NCBI GenBank assembly: GCA_036245525.1
Contig: BTPG01000001.1
Span: 180,136,749-180,200,748 of the forward strand
From: Semisulcospira habei
Lineage: Eukaryota > Mollusca > Gastropoda > Semisulcospiridae
Direction of reading: 5' to 3'
Length of the DNA stretch: 64,000 bases
Part shown: piece by piece, positions 57,653 through 64,000 of the stretch
Layout of the letters: each line of letters begins with the position of its first letter
Position numbering within the stretch: position 1 is the first letter of the stretch
Made by a program: the position numbers and the translations under genes
The notes under the pieces: generated by a model
What the model was told of the DNA's origin: nothing
Seen by the model: the letters and a program-made list of their open reading frames with translations, nothing else
The model's database searches: none

Positions 57653-59647
57653 GTTATTTGGGTTTAACGCCGAGCAGGCGACTAAGGCCATCTCACGGTG
57701 GGATGGGTAAAAATCTGGTCAGCCAGACTAAAAGCAAGGTCTTAAGACAAGATGTAAATATAGATTAAAAATCTCAGGCTAAAATGTCGCACATGTCTTT
57801 AAAAGAAATGTCTACAGACTCTCAAAAAGGGCAAATAAAAAAGATTCACATAGTCTATGAATGCTCAGATCTTGTTAAAAATATTGCATGCTCGCAAGAA
57901 ATTGAAGATTTTGTCCGGGGGAACATCCCGGAACAAAACCTTCAAGGAGTCTGCTGTCAAGTGTTTATATCTGGTGTCAATTAGGTCAGCACAATACAGC
58001 AAAAAGTGTCGAACAGAAAACTGCTCATCGCAGGCAAAACACCATGGACGCTCATCCTGTTTAAGTAAGTAAGAGTGCGTAACATACGTGTGCCCGATGT
58101 GGAGCCGAGCAAGGACAATCTCCTCACGGCGGCTGCCGCAGCGGAAAGGTAGACTGTCAGACAACTTAGGAAGAGCTTCATGAAGCTTGTTCTCTTCCTC
58201 TTTGTCCCACTCGGACTGCCACTCGCGGGTCACGTACGCGCTAATCACAGGTTTAAAATCACTATAGACAGTCTGTGTGTCAGGGACAGGGTCACTGCGG
58301 GCACTGTTGGCAGCAGAATCTGCGATTCTGTTGCCTTCGATGCCCACATGGCCTGGGACCCAAATAAAAATGATGTCATAATATATAAGTCTGCGTAAAG
58401 CTCTCTAATCTGCACCAGCAGTGGATGGTCTGTTCCCGCGCCCTGAAGGGCCTGCAGGGCAGAAAGAGAGTCAGACAGAATCAGGAAGTTCCTTTCCCGA
58501 GACTGATAGGCATGCTTCAGTGCCAGCAGAATTGCCTGCAGTTCTGCACTAAATACAGAGGAATGGTCGGGGAGACGGAGCTTAAATGGGCGTTTAGGAT
58601 GGCGAGAGGACACTGCAGCCGCAGCCACCCTCCCATCCTCAGACTTGGACCCATCCGTATAAAGGCGACAATAGCCAGGAAAAGGAGTTCATTGAGGCTC
58701 TGTTGGTATATCGCTGGTGGAGTACAATCCTTCTTGTGGGCGGTCAAGTCCAGCAAGATGTCAGGAACTGGTAGTAGCCAGGGTGGAGTGACGTGTTGCA
58801 GAGATTCCGAAACTTTGTCCAGGTCCACTCCGGCCGCCTGCAGATGAGGTCGGACACGGAAGGAAAGTGGACGGACAGCTCCCGGATGGGCATCGTAAAT
58901 CTCTGCAAACGACGGGTTAAAAACACAATCATAGGCAGGATTGTCTGGATGGGCCTTCAGCTTCAGAACGTAGCTGAGCATGAGACGGATGCGGCGGAGC
59001 CCGAGAGAAGGCTCCCTGCCTCTGCATACAGACTAGGAACTGGAGATGTCCTGAAGGCTCCCAGACATATGCGCAGACCTTGATGGTGAATTGTGTTCAG
59101 ACGCTGTAGAACAGACTTTGAAGCCGAGCCATATACCACAGAGTCCAGTTTGGACCGAACAAGGGCCCGGTACAGACGAAGTAAGACAATGCGGTCTGCA
59201 CCCCAGTCAGTACGACCAACGACACGAAGAATGTCGAGGGCCTTCTGACAAGAGGTTCTAAGGTAGTTAACATGGTTGCAGAAGGTCAATCTTTTGTCAA
59301 AGATGACCCCTAGAAACTTTGCCTCTTCGGCCACCTGAATTGGCACTCCAGCAATGCTCAGGGTAGGTTTTGGGAAAAATTTCGTCTGGTTAGTAAAATG
59401 CACACAGACTGTCTTGGAGGGCGAGAACCTGAATCCGTTGAGAGATACCCACCCCTGAATGCGATCAACGCACAGCTGCAAGCGCCTCTCAAGGGACGCA
59501 AGTCCTCGACCTCGTGCACACAAAGCAAAGTCGTCCACAAACAAAGAGCATTCAGAATCATCCTTGACGGCCTTTACAATGTTATTTATTTTAATGCTAA
59601 ATAAAACAGGAGATAGAATGCTGCCCTGTGGGACACCCATCTCCTGT
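57653..59647 (-). mobile_element. LINE-E (I-like, with RNase H), 5'-truncated
   Basis: Splits LINE-A copy 5: the interrupted sequence (gggagaca / gggactaggctcgg) continues on both sides. The minus-strand 3' end is near 57655 (gcgttaaacccaaataact). No clear target duplication. The RNase H domain and terminal Cys/His motif place it in the I/Nimb/Tad-type groups rather than the RTE group. Confidence 0.9.
57865..59640 (-). pseudogene. LINE-E reverse transcriptase and RNase H, frameshifted
   Basis: The RT palm begins at GVPQGSILSPVLFSIKINN with the catalytic box as FVDDFALCA (59640-58963). Then comes a connection region (58981-58517) with HVTPPWLLPVPDILL. RNase H (58628-57865): SSVFSAELQAILLALKHAY, ILSDSLSALQALQ and GIEGNRIADSAAN, preserving E, D and D positions. 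The C-terminal CFACDEQFSVRHFLLYC is a CCHC-like motif. Breaks lie near 58970, 58600 and 58340. The protein's endonuclease part is missing by 5' truncation. Confidence 0.9.
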
Positions 59648-60628
59648 TAAGGGACTAGGCTCGGAGATGAGTGAGAACGGGGTGAGGTTTGTAGACTTTT
59701 GTGCTCTAAACCGACTTGTCATTGGAGGCAGCATCTTCCCACACAGAAGAATACACAAAGCAACTTGTGAGAACCTGACCATACAACTGAGAACCAATAT
59801 CTGCATTAGCAAGAAATTTAGAAGATCCCTTCAAGATGTTCGAGTGAGGAGGGGAGCAGATGTCGCCTCAGACCACCATCTGCTTATCTTAAGAATGAAG
59901 CTCAAGCTAAAGAAAAGCCGCACAGAGACAACAAGAAGACAGCGCTATAATGTAGGCCTCCTGAGAGAAACTGGAGTTAGAGAAGAGTTCAAACTGGTGC
60001 TGTCCAACCGGTTTCAAGCGCTACAGGAGCTAGTAAACGAAGAGGAGACGGCCACCACAGAGCAGCAGTGGAGGGCAGTTAGAGAGGCGCTGAACTCAAC
60101 CTGCAAAGACACTGTAGGGTTCAGGAAACACCATCACAAGGACTGGCTGTCGGCACAGACCTTGAAGAAGATAGAAGTGAAGAAGCAGAAGAAAGCAGTT
60201 GTCAACAACAGTCGCACGAGAGCAGCCAAAGTAAGGGCACAGGTGGAATACTGGGAAGCCAACCGCGAGGTGAAGAGGAGTATCAGGGCAGACAAGAGGG
60301 CCTACACAGACAGCCTGGCAGCAGAGGTAGAAAAGGCAGCAGGCAGCGGCAACATGAAACAGCTCTACGACATTACCAGAAGATTGTCGGGCAACTATGG
60401 CCATACAGAAAGACCAGTAAAAGACAAAGAAGGCAAGCCTATTGCAGACAGAGCAGACCAACTCGACAGATGGGCCGAGTATTTTGAAGAGTTACTGAAC
60501 AGACCTAGCCCACCCGACCCCCCCAGACATCCAGCCGGCAGAGACCGACCTACCCATCAGCTGTGACAGACCCAGCCGGGAAGAGATCAGAAAAGCAGTG
60601 GCATTTTTGAAGAACGGCAAAGCAGAAG
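59648..60628 (+). mobile_element. LINE-A copy 5, second part, 3'-truncated
   Basis: Resumes at gggactaggctcgg and continues through the endonuclease end (ASDHHLLILRMKLKLKKS) and linker (WLSAQTLKKIEVKKQKKA, ADQLDRWAEYFEELLNRP). It ends abruptly at 60628 in the FLKNGKA block. Lack of the 3' end and tail means later deletion, not ordinary 5' truncation. The C-run has 7 C with one A (acccccccagac). Confidence 0.9.
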
Positions 60629-63062
60629 ATAGTTTTCACAGGGCAATCTGAAGTTAAAACAAATCATCCTCAGGCAGGATTCAACTGACTAATTAACCCC
60701 CCACCGACCCACCCAAACAAACCTGTCTGTAACAATACACAAAAACCATGCCCACAATTAACAAAAACAATTGTTCTGATACATGACATACAAAAACCAT
60801 CTCTGAATATACACTTGAGGTTCTGGCAATGGGATCTGTACACATGACAGATTTTGTATACAGCGCATTCTTAAACTGTGCCCATACAGATTAACAGATT
60901 ACAGATTAACAGAATATACTGACAATTCGATTGGAGACAAAATTTCCTCCTAAACATACAGGATTTGGCACAAACAACATTGGTTATGAAAAGAAAAGAA
61001 TCTGATTCCCTTTTCATTCTGATACACTCCTGCTTGAAATTAATTGACTATGATAGTTCAAGGGTGGTGCCAGAATAGCTTGACGCCTGAGGCACCAAGC
61101 TATTCTGGCACTACCCATGAACTAAAATGGTTGATCTGTCACGTAATATTAATGTAGCCTTCATAGGACAATAAGCAAATCTGACAAAATCAGCATCAGG
61201 ATGTAATGGGTTAAAAAGAGTGTCAAATTCATGTACATAATACTGATCAACTGGCATCAGAACAATTAAAAAAATGTAATCATGAAACCATAATTATGAT
61301 AATATTAATAATAAATGTAAATATGCAGGCAACCACGACCTGGCATATTGATTCTAGCAACACAATTTAAAAAAAGTATTTAAAAATTGCCTACAGTGAC
61401 ATATACTGAGTGTTGGAATGGCGCTTACAAAAAATAACCAACAAAACAAAAAAATCCCAAAAATTGGCACAATAGTTAAACGAAATAGAAATACCAATTG
61501 ATATGTGGTGGGTGGGGGGGGGGGGGGGGGGGGTGGGGTGGGGGTGGGGAGAGAGTAGTTAAGCAAACAAAGACAATTATCTTCATAATCATGCATGTAG
61601 CCAGTTAGCATTTTTATGATTTGCAACTAAAAACAGGTTTGTTCTACAGTGCTTGAAAGCCCTAAACTAGCTGCCATCACTTTTCAAACATAAACACTTG
61701 TGCAACAGATGGTTACAAAACATGTGCACGTCTTATTAAAATGTTATCTGCATCAACAAAAAACCCCGGAGGCAAGCTCAATTGCTCAGGCAGACTATAC
61801 TACTACTAGTAAAAATAAACAATATGTAAGCATCTTGGCAGGACTGACTAATAACAGTGTAGAAAACTGAATATTTGAATCAGAATGAAACCTAATATTG
61901 CGTTTGCAATGAGAATTAGTTTAATTTTTTTGACACAGACAGTTTAGTTGAAATTAATGGGCTGGAAAAAAAGTTAATTACCAATTCTTAGTTGATAGAC
62001 TAAAATGACATCTATACCATATATTTCATAACGTTTCATAACAAAAGAAATTGGAGTTTTCACAAAAGCACAAAACATGCACTTCATTCTACTTAAATGT
62101 GATAATTCTGATGACAACAGATAAGGTTAACCCTTTGGCTGTCTGTATTGCACTTTAAGTCGCAATGATTCCTGCAGGAATCATCACAATGTCAGGCAGT
62201 ACTGATAGCCAGAGGGTGAAGCAGCGTACAGAGAAACTAAAACTGTACTAATCACTGTCAGTCTGTGTCCTGCAGGAATCATCACAATGTCAGGCAGTAC
62301 TGATACTGATAGCCAGATTTCGCGTATTAGACTGGCTGGCGACACGCATTCAATATTAAGTTTTTTTTCACAAGCAGCGATGCTGCTGGCGGCGAATGAG
62401 TTAAGCTATCACAGCTGATCCCCTGGGGTTTTTTTAATCAAGATTGAAAGCCGAAAATTTAATACATTGACATTTTATATAAAAAATGCACACATACACG
62501 CTAGATGTTACAACAAAAATAAATAAACATACAGAAGAACCTGTTCTTGGCAATCACCATTTTTGCTAGAAGAAAGTGGCCTTAAAAATCTCATGCTCTG
62601 TCAAGAGGGGTCATGAAGGGCAAACAGGGTCGCCTGGGCTGCAGGCACCTAAATGTTGGTCTGTAAAGACAGGTGATCTGCTGTAAGGGTGGTTGCTCAC
62701 AACAGTTTCTGCTGTAGACTATAAAGTTACTGCTGTAGACTATAAAGTCTATACATGCAAATATTTCTCTCACACTCAACACACTTGCACATGCACCAAC
62801 ACATGAGCAGAATTTGGAAAACTATGATAAATGTATAACAAATTTTAATTTGTGTCACCGTAAAGTGTGAATTCTTAGTAACTGTTCAAAAACCAAAAAG
62901 CAAATTTAACCTGGTATACACAATCTGACTTCCATTCCAAATTCTGTATACTGACTAAAGTTTTAGGTTAGTGCTGAAAAAGTAAGACAAGAGCAGAGGC
63001 TTTTCAGTGCAAGATACCAACATGCCAAAAAAAAAGACAACATTTACTCTTTAGCACCCAGC
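60629..63062. other. AT-rich spacer, no supported gene
   Basis: Contains an 88 bp hairpin (61049-61140), a G run (61510-61535), a 40 bp direct repeat (ctgcaggaatcatcacaatg plus tcaggcagtactgatag at 62174 and 62271), the 36 bp repeat shared with 28030 (62321-62365), and a 23 bp tandem (ctgctgtagactataaag) at 62708-62750. Confidence 0.6.
61049..61140. repeat. Short foldback element
   Basis: gatagttcaagggtggtgcc plus agaatagcttg pairs almost perfectly with caagctattctggcactacc plus catgaacta around a 10-base loop. Related copies: 2765-2840 and 29845-29920. Confidence 0.85.
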
Positions 63063-63816
63063 TTACTTACTTACTTACGCCTGTCACCCCTACCCGGGTA
63101 TAGGCCGTCGACGAGAGACCTCCAGCAACTCCTGTCCTGTGCTTCTCCTTCGATTCTACTCCAGGTGGTTCCCAGTCTCTTGATGTCTGCTTGGAGGTCT
63201 CGACGCCAGGAGTTTCTCGGCCTACCTCTTTTCCTCTTTCCCTGGGGGTTCCATGACAATGCCTGCCTAGTGATACTGGAAGCTGGCTTTCTCAGACTGT
63301 GACCGATCCATCCCCATCTTCTTCGCCCAATTTCATTCTCTGCTGTTATCTGCTCTGTTCTCTCCCAGAGTCTGACGTTGCTGATCTTCTCTGGCCAGTG
63401 GATTTTCAAAATTCTTCTAAGGCAACTGTTCATGAAGGTCTGTACTCTGTTGACTGTGGTTTTTGTCAATCTCCATGTCTCTGCTCCATATAGGAGAACT
63501 GCTTTTACATTGGAGTTGAAAATCCGGACTTTGGTGTGTTGTGACAGCTCTCTGGAACTCCACACTTTTTTCAACTGGAGAAAGGCTGCTCTGGCTTTAC
63601 CGATTCGTGCTCTGACATCTGCATCAGTGCCGCCTTTTTTGTCTATGATGCTCCCGAGATAGGTGAAGGACTCCACCTCCTCCAACGGGGTGCCAGCAAG
63701 CAAGACTGGTTCTTCCCTGGTTGCGTTCAGCCTCATTGTCTTTGTTTTCTGTTTGTGAATGGTGAGGCCCACTTTGGACGAGATGTCAGCAAGCCTCGTG
63801 GTCTTGTCCTGCATTG
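63063..63816 (-). mobile_element. LINE-A copy 6, 5'-truncated
   Basis: 754 bp with a perfect 12 bp duplication TTAGCACCCAGC (63051-63062, 63817-63828). One uninterrupted minus-strand frame encodes the C-terminal 250 residues (VGLTIHKQKTKTMRLNATRE, TYLGSIIDKKGGTD, GKRKRGRPRNSWRRDL) to the stop. The undamaged frame suggests a recent event. Confidence 0.97.
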
Positions 63817-63930
63817 TTAGCACCCAGCTGCTTAACAAATATTCATAAAATATAGTATTTATAATGATTTAACACCATGCAGGTGACAGAAGCTACACCA
63901 TGGCAGTATTATGTCCATTATCACAGTTAA

Positions 63931-64000
63931 GAATACCCAACGGAGAAAGAAACACGCTTAGAAAAAACGGTACAACACAATTTATTAATATTTCGGGTAA
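63931..64000 (-). repeat. Dispersed hairpin-arm repeat, cut by window end
   Basis: tacccaacggagaaagaaac followed by acaatttattaatatttcgg. Reverse of the unit at 509-577 and of the palindrome arms at 27571-27885. Confidence 0.85.

Overview
The window is eukaryotic, invertebrate-animal DNA made almost entirely of nested mobile elements. Signs of this are spliced ORFs with GT/AG introns, long (CA)n, (TA)n and poly-A/T tracts, RTE-like, CR1/L2-like and I-like LINEs, a tRNA-derived SINE, a Polinton/Maverick, and one exon of an astacin-type metalloprotease. A mollusc fits this repeat mix, but that is inference; nothing in the window proves the phylum.

Layout. 0-4 kb: a fragment of a C-rich, proline-rich element, a microsatellite, and copy 1 of a ~1.9 kb repeat (R). 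4-22 kb: a decayed Polinton with DD35E integrase, protein-primed-type B-family DNA polymerase, a capsid-like ORF and several small ORFs. It is broken by frameshifts and by five insertions: an internally deleted mini-LINE, two CR1/L2-like fragments, a 3.8 kb RTE LINE and a truncated RTE LINE. 23-42 kb: two copies of a tyrosine-recombinase (YR) element face each other tail to tail around a 2.3 kb centre that holds R copy 2. Together they form a very large imperfect inverted repeat. It has been hit by three LINE-A insertions, a 560 bp element with 181 bp terminal direct repeats, and a SINE. 44.5 kb: the astacin exon, the only clear host gene. 45.7-50.9 kb: a second Polinton polymerase fragment, a third YR copy, an almost intact LINE (family B) and a rearranged LINE-A fragment with a local inverted duplication. 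51-53.4 kb: a GC-rich 2.2 kb insert with a proline-rich ORF, sitting inside another LINE (F) and related to the start of the window. 53.5-56.8 kb: AT-rich repeats. 56.8-60.6 kb: a LINE-A copy split by an RNase H-bearing I-like LINE. 60.6-64 kb: AT-rich spacer, a short LINE-A copy and a dispersed repeat running off the end.

The order of events can be read from the nesting. The Polinton and YR elements are oldest. LINE-A (seven copies or fragments, five with 12 bp target-site duplications) and LINE-B are younger. No element looks fully intact. The most unusual items are the tail-to-tail YR inverted repeat, the 181 bp terminal-direct-repeat element, the proline-rich GC-rich insert, and the YR protein architecture (acidic spliced N-terminus, zinc fingers, recombinase, DNA-binding-like C-terminus).
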